NCBI GenBank assembly: GCA_002803225.1
Contig: NXFV01000188.1
Location: 1 to 45,014, forward strand
Direction: 5' to 3'
Source of the DNA: Gamarada debralockiae
Taxonomy: Eukaryota; Ascomycota; Leotiomycetes; Helotiales; Hyphodiscaceae
Length of the DNA stretch: 45,014 bases
Position 1 is the first letter of the stretch; each line of letters opens with the position of its first letter. Positions 1 to 9,572 of this stretch are shown here, in pieces. Both the position numbers and the translations under genes were made by a program. The notes under the pieces are model-generated. The model had not been told where the DNA came from and did not search any database. It worked only from the letters and a program-made list of their open reading frames with translations.

Positions 1-83
1 TTCAAAGAAACACAAACGTCAAGCTGTTTTCCACAAGAATCCTCCCACGCGCCATTCGGCTCACAACACCCCTCCGCAGAACG

Positions 84-1325
84 ATGGCGTCCTTCGAAAA
101 GCTCACCTACAGCGAAACAGAGCAAGCTGAGATCAACCAATGGCTCACCACCTCAGACCGCTTGAGAGCCCTTTCCACCGAGCAAAAGTCCCTCCTCGAG
201 GCCCTCAACACTCATTTGTCTTCCCGAACAACTCTACTCGGCGCAAAGCCCTCAAAGGCAGACGTTGCGCTCTACGAATCCCTCGCCCCTCAAGTCTCGA
301 AATGGGGCCTCGAGGAACGAACCGGCGAGCATGGCTTCCCTAACATCGTCCGCCACATCGATTTTGTGCAGAACTCTCCAATCTTTGGTCTTACCATCCC
401 TGAGAAAGAGAAGGTTAAGATTGATCCTGAGGAGATTCTCTATGTGAAGCCTCCGGTCGATGCAAAGGCCGAGAAGGAGCGCCTGAAGAAAGAGAAAGCC
501 ACGGCTGCTGCCGTAGCAGCTAGCGGCGAGACTGTTCTTGCGGATCGCACAAAGGGCAAGGGTGTGGGCGTGAAGGTTGCGGAGGAGGTCACGGATATGA
601 AGAATACTGTGGTTGCTGCTGTAGCTGGGGAGAGCTCTGAGCAAGGTGGACAGAAGAAGAAGGAGAAGAAGGAGAAGGCGCCAAAACCACAAAAGGCCCC
701 TGCTGCTACGGCCCCGTTGTCGCCTTCGTTGATTGACTTGAGGGTTGGACATATTTTGAAGGCGATTAAGCATCCAGAGGCGGATTCGCTGTATGTTTCT
801 ACGATTGCGATGGGTGATAAGGCTGGCACGGATGATACTTCTGAGTATGAGGGACAGGTTGTTAGGACTGTGTGCTCAGGCTTGAATGGATTGGTTCCTT
901 TGGAAGAGATGCAGGGCCGGAAGGTGGTTGTGGTCTGCAACTTGAAGCCGGTCAAGATGCGAGGTGTTAAGTCATGTGCTATGGTTTTGGCTGCTTCACC
1001 ACGATTGAAGGAGGGAGAGGAGGATCATCATGCTGGACCTGTCGAGTTGGTTACTCCCCCTGCAGAGGCGAAGGCGGGTGAGAGAGTGTTCTTCGAAGGA
1101 TGGAAGGGCGAACCTGAAGGCGTCTTGAATCCTAAAAAGAAGGTTTGGGAGACGATCCAGCCTGGTTTCACTACGACTGCCGACTTGGAGGCTGCTTTTG
1201 ATGCTAGTGTTGTGAGAGAATTGAGCAAGGATGGCGAGGAGCCTAAGATGGGTGTTGGAAGGCTGATTACTGAAGCTGGAGGTGTTTGCAAAGTCAAGAG
1301 CTTGAGAGCGGCTATCATTAGGTAG
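84..1325 (+). CDS. ARC1: Arc1/G4p1-type tRNA-binding cofactor (EMAPII domain)
   Basis: Single-exon gene of 413 residues, a cytosolic tRNA-binding cofactor of aminoacyl-tRNA synthetases. Residues 1-130 are helical, like the GST-C-type N-terminal part of yeast Arc1, which docks Met- and Glu-tRNA synthetases. Residues about 130-210 form a Lys/Ala/Glu-rich linker (KKKEKKEKAPKPQKAP). From residue 214 (PSLIDLRVGHILKAIKHPEA) to the end is the OB-fold tRNA-binding/EMAPII domain, with the typical CSGLNGLVPLEEMQGRKVVV and NLKPVKMRGVKS blocks. Length and order fit fungal Arc1 homologues. The ATG follows an intron-free leader with ACG at -3 to -1. It converges on the next gene with 359 bp between stops. 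A free EMAPII-like protein is the alternative, but the N-terminal domain favours Arc1. Confidence 0.88.
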   Translation: MASFEKLTYSETEQAEINQWLTTSDRLRALSTEQKSLLEALNTHLSSRTTLLGAKPSKADVALYESLAPQVSKWGLEERTGEHGFPNIVRHIDFVQNSPIFGLTIPEKEKVKIDPEEILYVKPPVDAKAEKERLKKEKATAAAVAASGETVLADRTKGKGVGVKVAEEVTDMKNTVVAAVAGESSEQGGQKKKEKKEKAPKPQKAPAATAPLSPSLIDLRVGHILKAIKHPEADSLYVSTIAMGDKAGTDDTSEYEGQVVRTVCSGLNGLVPLEEMQGRKVVVVCNLKPVKMRGVKSCAMVLAASPRLKEGEEDHHAGPVELVTPPAEAKAGERVFFEGWKGEPEGVLNPKKKVWETIQPGFTTTADLEAAFDASVVRELSKDGEEPKMGVGRLITEAGGVCKVKSLRAAIIR

Positions 1326-1684
1326 ACTCAACCCGCCTTTGGTCCCTGCTTGTTAGACAATAGAAATGAAAAACGTGTGAAGCCGCTCTGTATACGTATT
1401 CATCTCGACTGATGGTTGATTCAAAAGTAGTAGTCCATTTCAATTCGAGTTTATGTGAGACTCTAAGCTTTTCCTTTCCAGAGGCAATGAATGATATCCA
1501 TCGAATTCATGCGCGTCAGCCCAAAAATGCAGAAAGCCCCCGCTATGCCTTGTCCCCATAAGAATATGCGAAGAGATCCCAGATATTAACGCCGGCCAAA
1601 AAGATGCCTTATGTTCGCACTTCCTCCCAGATCGCTCGAATATAGTATCGCATTAAATAAGGCGACCGTTGTTATGTAGTATGT
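1326..1684. other. Convergent intergenic spacer
   Basis: 359 bp between two convergent stop codons. It presumably holds both 3' UTRs. I see no ORF or repeat of note. Confidence 0.6.
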
Positions 1685-3007
1685 TCAAACACCAACATCC
1701 CTCGATCTCTTGAAGGTCAGTTTCGGGGGTTCCATATCGTCCACACCTTCATCGTCATCGACCTCCATGTCATCCACTTCCAGGTCTTTCATGCTGCCAA
1801 GGGGCTTTCGCATCTGCACAGATTTCAATTCCCGGCTCTTTCCTTTCTCGGAGACGGCTTGCCTCACAGGTTTTGGAGGAGCCTCAGCTTCCTCTTTTCT
1901 CAGCTTCTCCACCTCCTTCTCAGCAATTTCTCTAACCTCAGCTAGCTTCCTTTTGATGTTTTCGATTTCTTGACTGCATTCCCCGTCTCTTAAAAACTGA
2001 TGAGCAGCATGCTCGCATTGGCTCTGGCACCATTCTAATCCTTTGTCCAATTTGTCGAATATATCCGGTGCAGAATCATCTCCACCGCCCCTCCTATATC
2101 CCCTTAATATCCCCACACTCAGTGTACTCCCAAAATTATCGGCTCGACCGTAATCTCTCGGAGGGCCCATGTTTCTCGTAGACACATATCGTAGTTTCGG
2201 CATTGAGAAATCCCCACCATCATCAGAATCAGTGACCCCCGGAACCAGACTTTCACCTGCCTTCCCGACAGCAACCTTCCTCTGTGCTGCCAATAAAGTC
2301 CCACTGCCCGTAATCACATCATTGAGTTGTTCGCCCTCTGCTTCATCATCGGCCTCCACCTCCAATTCCGCAGCCCTCCGCATCTCCGCCATCTTCGCTG
2401 CCATCTTTCCCTTCCGCATTGCATTCCGACTCCCACTCACAAACTTCACTAACTCTTCAAATGCGGTCTGTACAGCGCTGTCATAGTATACAATAATCAT
2501 CGATCTCGTCCGGTATTTCGGTGCCATCGATTCTCCCGAGGCAAGAGACTCGGTTTTCCGTTTCCGCAAAGCGGCGGGAGCGATACGAGGACGTGTGGGA
2601 GGTGTGGGTTGGGAGGATTGACGTGTCAATGCTGCACCAGGTGATGTTCTTGGGGTGGAACTAGAAGGTAGAGATGTGACGACTGCAGCCGCTCGAGCGG
2701 CCGCTGGGGTTGGCTGTGGTGCGGTGAAGCCATTCTGTATCGGCTTCGGTGATTCGACGGGAGGGTTCGATTCGAAGTTATCAGTATCCTCAGATGGGAA
2801 TGTGTTCCCGTTGCCGTCCTTGGGTCTGAGGGATTCGGTGGAACCTTTGTTCCTCAGCGAGCGCGATGTTGGACGCTCCTCTTCCAATCGAGCGAGTTCG
2901 ATTTGCCGTAGAGAGATTTGGCCATTGAGCTCATCGAGACGTGTATTCCAGTCAGGAACTGATGTACAGAGAGTGTTTAGAGCGTCTATTGTCGAGTATG
3001 CCGCCAT
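1685..3007 (-). CDS. Conserved fungal protein of unknown function, coiled-coil rich
   Basis: Single-exon ORF on the minus strand. I prefer the ATG at 3007 (MAAYSTIDALNTLCTSVPDW, 440 residues). The upstream ATG at 3055 adds only a 16-residue hydrophobic stretch. Visible parts: an N-terminal helical segment ending in a short coiled coil (about 20-45); a long Ser/Pro/Thr-rich disordered stretch (about 50-165); a second ordered block near 170-220 (RSMIIVYYDSAVQTAFEELV, then a Lys/Arg/Met-rich helix); an Asp/Glu-rich segment; a helical block with a Cys pair (EWCQSQCEHAAHQFL); a charged coiled coil (about 345-375); and an acidic C-terminus. I do not recognise a named domain. The two ordered blocks separated by disorder suggest a scaffold or nuclear protein, which is inference only. 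Confidence 0.7.
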   Translation of the reverse strand: MAAYSTIDALNTLCTSVPDWNTRLDELNGQISLRQIELARLEEERPTSRSLRNKGSTESLRPKDGNGNTFPSEDTDNFESNPPVESPKPIQNGFTAPQPTPAAARAAAVVTSLPSSSTPRTSPGAALTRQSSQPTPPTRPRIAPAALRKRKTESLASGESMAPKYRTRSMIIVYYDSAVQTAFEELVKFVSGSRNAMRKGKMAAKMAEMRRAAELEVEADDEAEGEQLNDVITGSGTLLAAQRKVAVGKAGESLVPGVTDSDDGGDFSMPKLRYVSTRNMGPPRDYGRADNFGSTLSVGILRGYRRGGGDDSAPDIFDKLDKGLEWCQSQCEHAAHQFLRDGECSQEIENIKRKLAEVREIAEKEVEKLRKEEAEAPPKPVRQAVSEKGKSRELKSVQMRKPLGSMKDLEVDDMEVDDDEGVDDMEPPKLTFKRSRDVGV

Positions 3008-3055
3008 TGTGGATATGGTGAGTCCCAGCAATGCTAAAGCCGATGGACGGATCAA

Positions 3056-5479
3056 ATTCTCGGCGATGTGTGTCGTGGGTAAGAGGAATGGAACACTTGT
3101 GAAGCGTCAAGACGAATCATCGAATATTCAAATTATCGTCAAAGGATCGTGCAATGCGTCATGTTGGACAAGACGCCAGAGAAATTGAGTCCGGCACTCA
3201 GTGTGATTTTGTTGGACCCTAAAAGATTGGCAGTGGATGCACTGGATACGAGTCGAGCTAAGGAAAGTACGCAGATCTAATTGCCCGATATTGAACACGA
3301 TAGGCATAAATGCTCTGCGAAAACTGACCGGATCTGTTAAGCCGCGGACGTTAAAATGTTGTACGTACAACGATGCAACAAAGTATTTGTATGTTGAAGA
3401 TCCCAGCGAGTAGTTTCGAATCGTTCAGGTTGCGTGGGTGTTTGCGCTGGACGCTGGCCGGCCTTTCAAACAGGATGGTGCAAGCCCTCTCCCCTTGCAA
3501 TCACTGCGGTGAAAGGCTAGTTCCGTCGACAATCCAAGGATAGACGATAGACCCTTCAGCTGTTGAAACAAAGTTCAGCTAGTATTCCTTAGATCGCGGG
3601 GAAGTAAAGATTTTAGTTTCTGCAGTTGGTTCTTTATTTGGATGGCACTGCGTGGCCGAGAGAACAGCATATCATAAATACACCTCGAGATAATCTAGCT
3701 TTATGATTGGCTTCATCGCTTTTGTTCCCTTTTACTCTGTAATATTGCGCATTCGAGTACCGCAAAAATATAAATCATTCAACCCCTCCTGCAGGCTCAC
3801 CTGCTGCTCTTATTCACATCCCTGACTTAGCAGTGCTAGCTATCCAAGGATGTCCTGCTTCCTGCGAGAATGAAAATGCAGCAACTGCATAATAGTTTAT
3901 ATCGAGCGGCTATCTGAGTATGACGAGTGGTCATTAATCGAAGTACGAGGTGTCCTCAAATCTGTGTTTCGATCTCGAGATAACCAAGCTGTCGGTACCG
4001 GCTTCCTGCTCGAAAAGGAGTAGGTGAAAGAAACGGCTTTTCTTGCGGATTTTCAAGGATTTCAAGAAGATTAAATCACTCATTGAAATGAATATGTAAA
4101 GTCAAACTGTTTCAGAGACTTATTATAATGGTCGGCAATATAGATCTTGCCATTAAGTGGCTTGACCGTGATCACTGTGAGAGAATACTGGATGAGACAT
4201 ACAAATCTTCAATAGCATCCCCGTCTTAAGCCTGAGTTTTCCCTCCCCTGACAAGATACATTAATATGAGTAGCATATTACCTTCCAGAACCAGCTTGAA
4301 CAGGTACAAGTGTAAAATGTCTTTGGGAGGCACCATGGCAAAATCCGTTCTTCCAAGTCACCCGGTTTGGAAAGCATCCATCGCGGAGATAAAGTCGAAT
4401 ACATCATCTCAAGAACTCACCGCACACACCACCCACGGCCATGCAGCCATCAGAAAGATCCCCTCAGCCATTTATCAGAATGAGCTCACAAGCAGCAACA
4501 TCAAACGCGGCAGCCAGCCTCCCGGCAAGCCCGCCATGCACAACGGTTCGGGTTACCTTGGAAAACACCACAAACTCAGACCGAAAAACCTTCGAAGTAC
4601 TCCGTACATCCATCTTTATCCAAACACACCCCACCTCGGCAAGTTCGTTTCTTCCTTGCCTCCTGGTGAGAAAGATAGGATACCGACACAGCAGGAACCA
4701 ATAACGTCAAGTACAATCGCTCTGAACATCAAACACTTTCGGAGCGACAGTTCAATTCAATCTCTGTAGCGAAAAATGGCGCGTAAGCTTTCCCCGAAGG
4801 TCCTTGAGCCAAGACTACGTCTGTACGAAAATCACTGCATGCGGTGAGATACGGTAGTAACACGTGGAAAGCTCCTGCAAGAAGCCGATCTCGCGAAATT
4901 GCCCTTAAAAGGCATTTGTTATGACCTGCAGTAGTGGGATATATACTTTTAAGTGCCGGAATAGTCACATTATGTGGTACTGTAATGCGTAGGGCTCCGT
5001 AAGCGCCACAACGGCCCACGGGGAACTTCATTTCCAGATCCGCTGTTAGAGCTCCGAGATGAAATTACGCTCTGGAAGTTTCGAGAAGTTGACCAGACGC
5101 TACTGTATGCCTCGTGGCATTTTTGGTGGTATTTTCACCCTTCTTAAACGATTGACATGGGGAGGAAATTGCGAGATGAGACTTATCCCCTGTCCAGAAA
5201 CCTGCTTCCTGCAGCTTGCAGAAACACCACAAACAGTGCTCGGGCCTGCACCAAGGATTGAGAGATATGGGCCTGCAATTCTGAGGATAAATTGACCGCT
5301 TTAAGAAAATTAGCCGATTTTGGATCGTTCATTGGTTCGCGCGTGTTGGGACAGTGGAGCATTTTATTTTCGGCAGATCGGGGTGTGTCGGGAGCAGCGG
5401 CGATTGGGCAATTATTGGACCGTTTCAATTTCTTCCGTCTAGTTGAGTACCTTTGAGACACACATCTGAAAAAGCAGGT
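3056..5479. other. Gene-poor intergenic region
   Basis: About 2.4 kb between the 5' end of the unknown-function gene and the 3' end of the FMN-binding gene. Several ORFs of 60-167 codons occur in different frames, but none shows a recognisable domain, consistent codon use or partner exons. The longest (4266-4769, +) reads as low-complexity Ser/His/Pro sequence. An overlapping ORF at 4441-4704 has a short stretch (TTVRVTLENTTNSDRKTFEV) that faintly resembles the start of a BTB/POZ fold but breaks off. No repeats or RNA genes were seen. Confidence 0.5.
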
Positions 5480-6349
5480 TTACGGCCATAGTTCTTCTTT
5501 CTTCCATTCACCGATATCATCTCCCCGCTGTCCAGTGTGCCCGCCATTCGGACCGACGTATGTGTACTTCCATCTCCGGGCCTTGTCGGGTACACTCAAG
5601 TCAACCTGCTCGACTTCATCCGGCTTGATGATGCAGACTCGGAAGTTCCTCCTCGCAACCTCGTCGTTCAGATCGGTGACCTGTTGGCCAAGTGCCAATG
5701 CCTCATCGGCCGGTGGAATCGACACTGGACTTCCCGGTACGGGATTCTTGAAGCTCCCCCTCATGCCGGGACTCAGGTTGCCAAAATGAGCCGTGATTTC
5801 CTTGTCCCAACTCCAGTCTTGCTTTCCTTCTTCCTTAACAACTCTCATTCTCTCTCCGATCTTTTGCTTCACGACTCTCGTTCCGCTTGAACCACTTCCT
5901 TCACTCTCAATGTCCGGGCCGACAATGTACGCCTCTCCTCTGAATCTCCACTGGGTCATGACATCTTTTGCCCAGAAGACAGCCTCGATAGGACCACCTC
6001 CACCACTTCCCTGACTCTGAGCAACCTCTCCATGGCCCTGAGAGCTAGCAAATATCTCCGGAATCTTCGACATCCTCACATCTGTTGTGAAAGTCGGCAG
6101 ATCGCTTTCATAAACTCGATCGTTCTTTGGAGCTTCATTGTGTTTGTTCTCTGGCAGCTCTGCCCACATGCCTCTGTAGATGCAATAACGAGCCCGAGGT
6201 ACGTAAGGAGTTGGAGAATTGGGGTCATCTGATGGATGGAGAGAGGAGAGGACGAATTCGGGCGAGTCCATTTTGGACAGGTGGGTGAGGAAGAGAGGCC
6301 GCCAGGGCGCGATGCCAACGCTGGCTGGAGTTTTGGAGGAATTGGACAT
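5480..6349 (-). CDS. Pyridoxamine 5'-phosphate oxidase-like FMN-binding protein (Alr4036 type)
   Basis: Single-exon gene. The ATG at 6349 (MSNSSKTPASVGIAPWRPLF, 289 residues) is preferred over the ATG at 6412, because the extra 21 residues are not part of the domain. The N-terminal half carries the split-barrel flavin-binding fold of the Alr4036-like PPOX family: APWRPLF near the start, a strand with YVPRARYCIYRGMWAEL, the segment LPTFTTDVRMSKIPEIF, and the paired strands PIEAVFWAKDVMTQWRFRGEAY. The C-terminal part has the family's usual FRVCIIKPDEVEQVDL and WKYTYVGPNGG blocks ahead of a terminal EWKKEELWP. Family members bind FMN, but the substrate is generally unknown. It is probably cytosolic, as no signal peptide is visible. 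It is divergent from the exo-polygalacturonase. Confidence 0.85.
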   Translation of the reverse strand: MSNSSKTPASVGIAPWRPLFLTHLSKMDSPEFVLSSLHPSDDPNSPTPYVPRARYCIYRGMWAELPENKHNEAPKNDRVYESDLPTFTTDVRMSKIPEIFASSQGHGEVAQSQGSGGGGPIEAVFWAKDVMTQWRFRGEAYIVGPDIESEGSGSSGTRVVKQKIGERMRVVKEEGKQDWSWDKEITAHFGNLSPGMRGSFKNPVPGSPVSIPPADEALALGQQVTDLNDEVARRNFRVCIIKPDEVEQVDLSVPDKARRWKYTYVGPNGGHTGQRGDDIGEWKKEELWP

Positions 6350-6542
6350 CGTGCGAGCGATGTGGAAAAGATGATTGCCGGCTTTGAAAGCTATTGTGAA
6401 TGAAGGTGTCAATTGATTTGAAAAAGGTTGTTCGCAAGTTTGGTGTTGTGCTGATTTTAAGATCTTCTAGATGTTGTGTAAACGTCGATGCGGATGCTCA
6501 GATGAAGCCTTGTCTCGGCCAGCCTTGCCCATCGCTCGAATC

Positions 6543-6569
6543 ATCGAAGTGGGGTGACCCCACTTCGAT
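6543..6569. repeat. Perfect 27-bp palindrome with two divergent GTGGGG cores
   Basis: Arms of 13 bp (ATCGAAGTGGGGT and its exact reverse complement) flank one central G. Each arm holds GTGGGG, which fits the CreA consensus SYGGRG, and the two copies face apart. It lies 194 bp upstream of the FMN-binding gene ATG. A dimer or paired-factor operator is plausible; a terminal remnant of a small mobile element is the alternative. Confidence 0.85.
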
Positions 6570-6761
6570 ACCACGTGATCGATGCCTACACCCTTGGCGC
6601 GGCCTTTTCGTCTGAACATCTTGGCTCAAAAATAGACATGTCATTTGGATGTTTATACAGAATACTTTGTCGTCCAAGTTCATCCCGACTTCAACCTTCA
6701 CTCCTGCAAGAATCGGGTCCGGGTTAGCATGCGCCGAGGAGGAGGAGATTTATGCATACGC

Positions 6762-6768
6762 GGCTAAA
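6762..6768 (+). promoter_or_regulatory. GGCTAAA heptamer, possible XlnR-type site
   Basis: Exact match to the Aspergillus XlnR core GGCTAAA, 463 bp upstream of the exo-polygalacturonase ATG. A 7-mer of this kind is expected about once per 8 kb counting both strands, so it could be chance. It is of interest because an XlnR homologue lies 13 kb away. Confidence 0.2.
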
Positions 6769-7230
6769 ATCTCAAAATATGATCGACCATACCCCTCCTC
6801 CACAAACTGGGGAAGCAAAAAATATTGAAGGCCCTCGTTCCTGATGAGTTTCGAGTTTTGCCTCCAATGAGAGCTTCTGGATGACGACAAGTGGGTTTCC
6901 AATGTGCATTGCAACCAGTCACAGAGCTGAAGATCCAGGTACTGCAGCCTTCCGTCATCTGCTCCTCAAGCTTCAAGCTGGAGCACGGAGAAGAGAAGAT
7001 TTATTCTGGGGCCTGGAATATTACTGGTTATGTATGTCCTTCGTTGTCTGTTCTTGTTTCCCATCAACCTCAATTGAATGCTTCATTGCAAATCTCGGCC
7101 TCCTTTCGTTCAATGCCTTGTCAATCAACCTAAACTCCCAAGTACAGTCTCAAGCCTGAAAGTCACAGCAAAATCACCTCAACAGGCTTGATTTCTTTCC
7201 AATTTCAGTAGCGGGGACTATCAGACGAAA

Positions 7231-8752
7231 ATGAGATCCACCCTATCCTTCACAGCACTTGCGGCTTCCATCAGCCTCACATCTGCATCTCCGTTTTCCC
7301 CGTGGGGCCCGCCACCTTCGACCCCAGCCCATAATGGACAGACTTGCACGGTCTATGCACTTGGACATAGCAGAGATGATACACCACAAATTCTGAAAGC
7401 TTTTGAAGAATGCAACAACGGTGGAACAGTCGTCTTTCCCGCGGGTCAGAACTACACGATTGCTACAAAGTTGAATCCTGTCTTGTACGATGTCACAGTA
7501 GACTGGAAAGGTGTTTGGACGGTAAATATATTTGAATTGTTCATAGAGAGACAACAGCTGAGCGTTCTTCGCAGATGTCTGATGACCTCAATTATTGGCG
7601 CAACAATTCCTACCCAATCGCCTTCCAAAACCATCATGCAGGAATTATATTCTCGGGAGAACGAATCTACATTAATGGGTATGGAACTGGAGGCATTAAC
7701 GGCCAAGGAAACGCTTGGTACAATGTTGAGCAGAAAATCACCCAACCGGGACGACCGATGCCTTTTGTTTTCTGGAACGTTAGTGATGTATTTGTCGAGC
7801 AATGTAAGTCATCGAAGCTAATTGAATATGGAATGAATGGCTGATCGATCTTCCAGTCTTTGTCAAGGATCCGCCGCTCTGGTCCCTGAATATCATGAAC
7901 GGCACCAACATGTGGTTCGATGACATCCTCTGCAACGCTACAGCGGTCAACGCTCCCTTCGGAACGAACTGGGTACAAAATACCGATGGATTCGACACAA
8001 TGGATGCCTACAACATCAAACTGACCAACATGGTATATCAGGGAGGTGATGACTGCATAGCTATTAAGCCAAGGTCATACAATATCTATGCCCAGAATGT
8101 AAGATGTGTCGCCAATTTTAGAGGGCTTTGCTAATCTGAGGACAGATAACTTGTCACGGAGGCAATGGTATTGCAATTGGAAGCCTGGGCCAGTATCTGG
8201 AGGATTCCAGTGTTATTAATGTCCTCGTGAAGGACGCCAATATTCTCACTCATAACAATGACTTGGAGGATGGTGCGTACATAAAGACGTGGGTGGGGGC
8301 TTTGGTACCGCAAAGCTCATATGAAAGCGATTACCTTCCACGGGGTGGTGGCTGGTAAGTCTTCCTTCACTACGGTGCTTCTTTTATGTTGGCTCACGCT
8401 GACGGTATTTAGGGGCGTTGTCCAAAACATTCGTTTCGAGAACTTCTACATTGAAGGCGCAACAATTGGCGCGGCTATCTCAGAAGACAGCGGTGACAAT
8501 GGTACCTACCCTGGCACCTCATTGATGGAGATATCGAACATTGCTTTCGTGAATTTCACGGGATACACGCAGGGCGGGAAAGGGAACAGGACTGCCTCCG
8601 TCAGTTGCTCAAACGTTCACCCGTGTTTCAACATTGCTTTCCAAAATATCAGCCTTGCTGATGCTCCCAATGGGACGGAGACTTCTGCTCAAGGAACTTG
8701 TTCATACATCGCTCCCGGCGGTGTAACTGGCTTAACAGGAAGCGGATGTTGA
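7231..8752 (+). CDS. Secreted exo-polygalacturonase (GH28)
   Basis: Five exons: 7231-7521, 7575-7803, 7857-8098, 8146-8354, 8413-8752, all with GT-AG introns of 47-58 nt, giving 436 residues. It removes galacturonic acid from the ends of pectin chains outside the cell. Residues 1-19 form a signal peptide (MRSTLSFTALAASISLTSA). The GH28 signature is complete: NTD at 215-217, GGDD at 236-239, CHGG at 257-260, and YIK at 299-301 in place of RIK. The context NTDGFDT, GGDDCIAIK, GNGIAIGSLGQY and PRGGGWG is typical of exo- rather than endo-enzymes, as is the length. Many N-glycosylation sequons occur (NYT, NGT, NAT, NFT, NRT). Pectinases are usually induced by galacturonate and repressed by glucose, but nothing in the sequence proves that here. 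Confidence 0.93.
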
Positions 8753-9572
8753 GGTGTACAGAGTCAACTCTCATGATGTAACCAGGCAATACTTAATGAC
8801 AAGAATCAGAAAGCAAATCTGTGCTCAGACTTCAACAAGACTGAGTATGAGAAGGGACTCTCGGGCTATGTCTTAATGAATGCGATTTGCTGACTCTTCA
8901 GTCACTTGATCTCTCAATAATGTATCGATCTGGCACTATTTGCTCTTTTTACAATCGGCATCATTGCCCGACGCTCTGACAAATGTACCGACGACATAAG
9001 AAGCTTCGGAACTCTACCGCCGTAGCATAAAATCGGGCGGAATTAAGCATTCTCCAGGTCTCGTGACCAATGACCTCAGCTTTCAGGCCAAAAAGTTGGC
9101 CGAGGCGATTCTTCTCGAAGATGCCGTTATACCCGCCCCTCTCTAACCTACTGTAGCAGCACGTTATACGACATAGCTTGCATTTAAACTCTTCCCTGTC
9201 TTTGGCCTTAGACACCGATGCCGATCAAACCAAGCATTATGAGTGGCCAGCCAGTCCAAAACGAGGAAGAGAGCGGCATCGGTACTTTATTTTTCTTAAA
9301 TCCTGTACATATCTCCATTGCTTCGCCTTCTTAGCTCTCCCTCCCTTACAAGTCTCTTCGGTAACAGGGACTGTTAATTTCCGTCTAGATCTTTTCGTAT
9401 TTCACGTCCGTCTTTCATATATACCTCAGATCTCTTCCCTCAAGAAATATATTGCTTCTGTCAAACGAGACGTCAAGTTTACTAGTGCTCTTGACGCGGC
9501 ATCTGGCACAGAGAACTTCCCCCAAAGCGCTCTTGTACTTGAAGTCGATTGCTACGAGTACAGTAGGAAGAA
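8753..9572. other. Intergenic region
   Basis: 820 bp holding the 3' end of the polygalacturonase and the promoter of the MFS gene. Short CT-rich tracts appear near 9330-9430. I see no gene. Confidence 0.5.

Larger units (their letters stand above)
6350..7230. other. Divergent promoter region (FMN-binding gene / exo-polygalacturonase)
   Basis: About 880 bp between two divergent start codons. It contains a perfect 27-bp palindrome at 6543-6569, a CACGTG core at 6572-6577 and a GGCTAAA heptamer at 6762-6768, listed separately. The small ORFs here show no domain. Confidence 0.6.

Noticed and set aside
2689..2704. CTCGAG next to GCGGCCGC, like an XhoI-NotI cloning linker
   Set aside because: It lies inside an uninterrupted gene and encodes a normal Ala/Arg run; no vector sequence flanks it.
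4266..4769. 167-codon ORF and an overlapping ORF with a faint BTB-like start (4441-4704)
   Set aside because: No complete domain, odd composition, and no splice sites that continue the fold.
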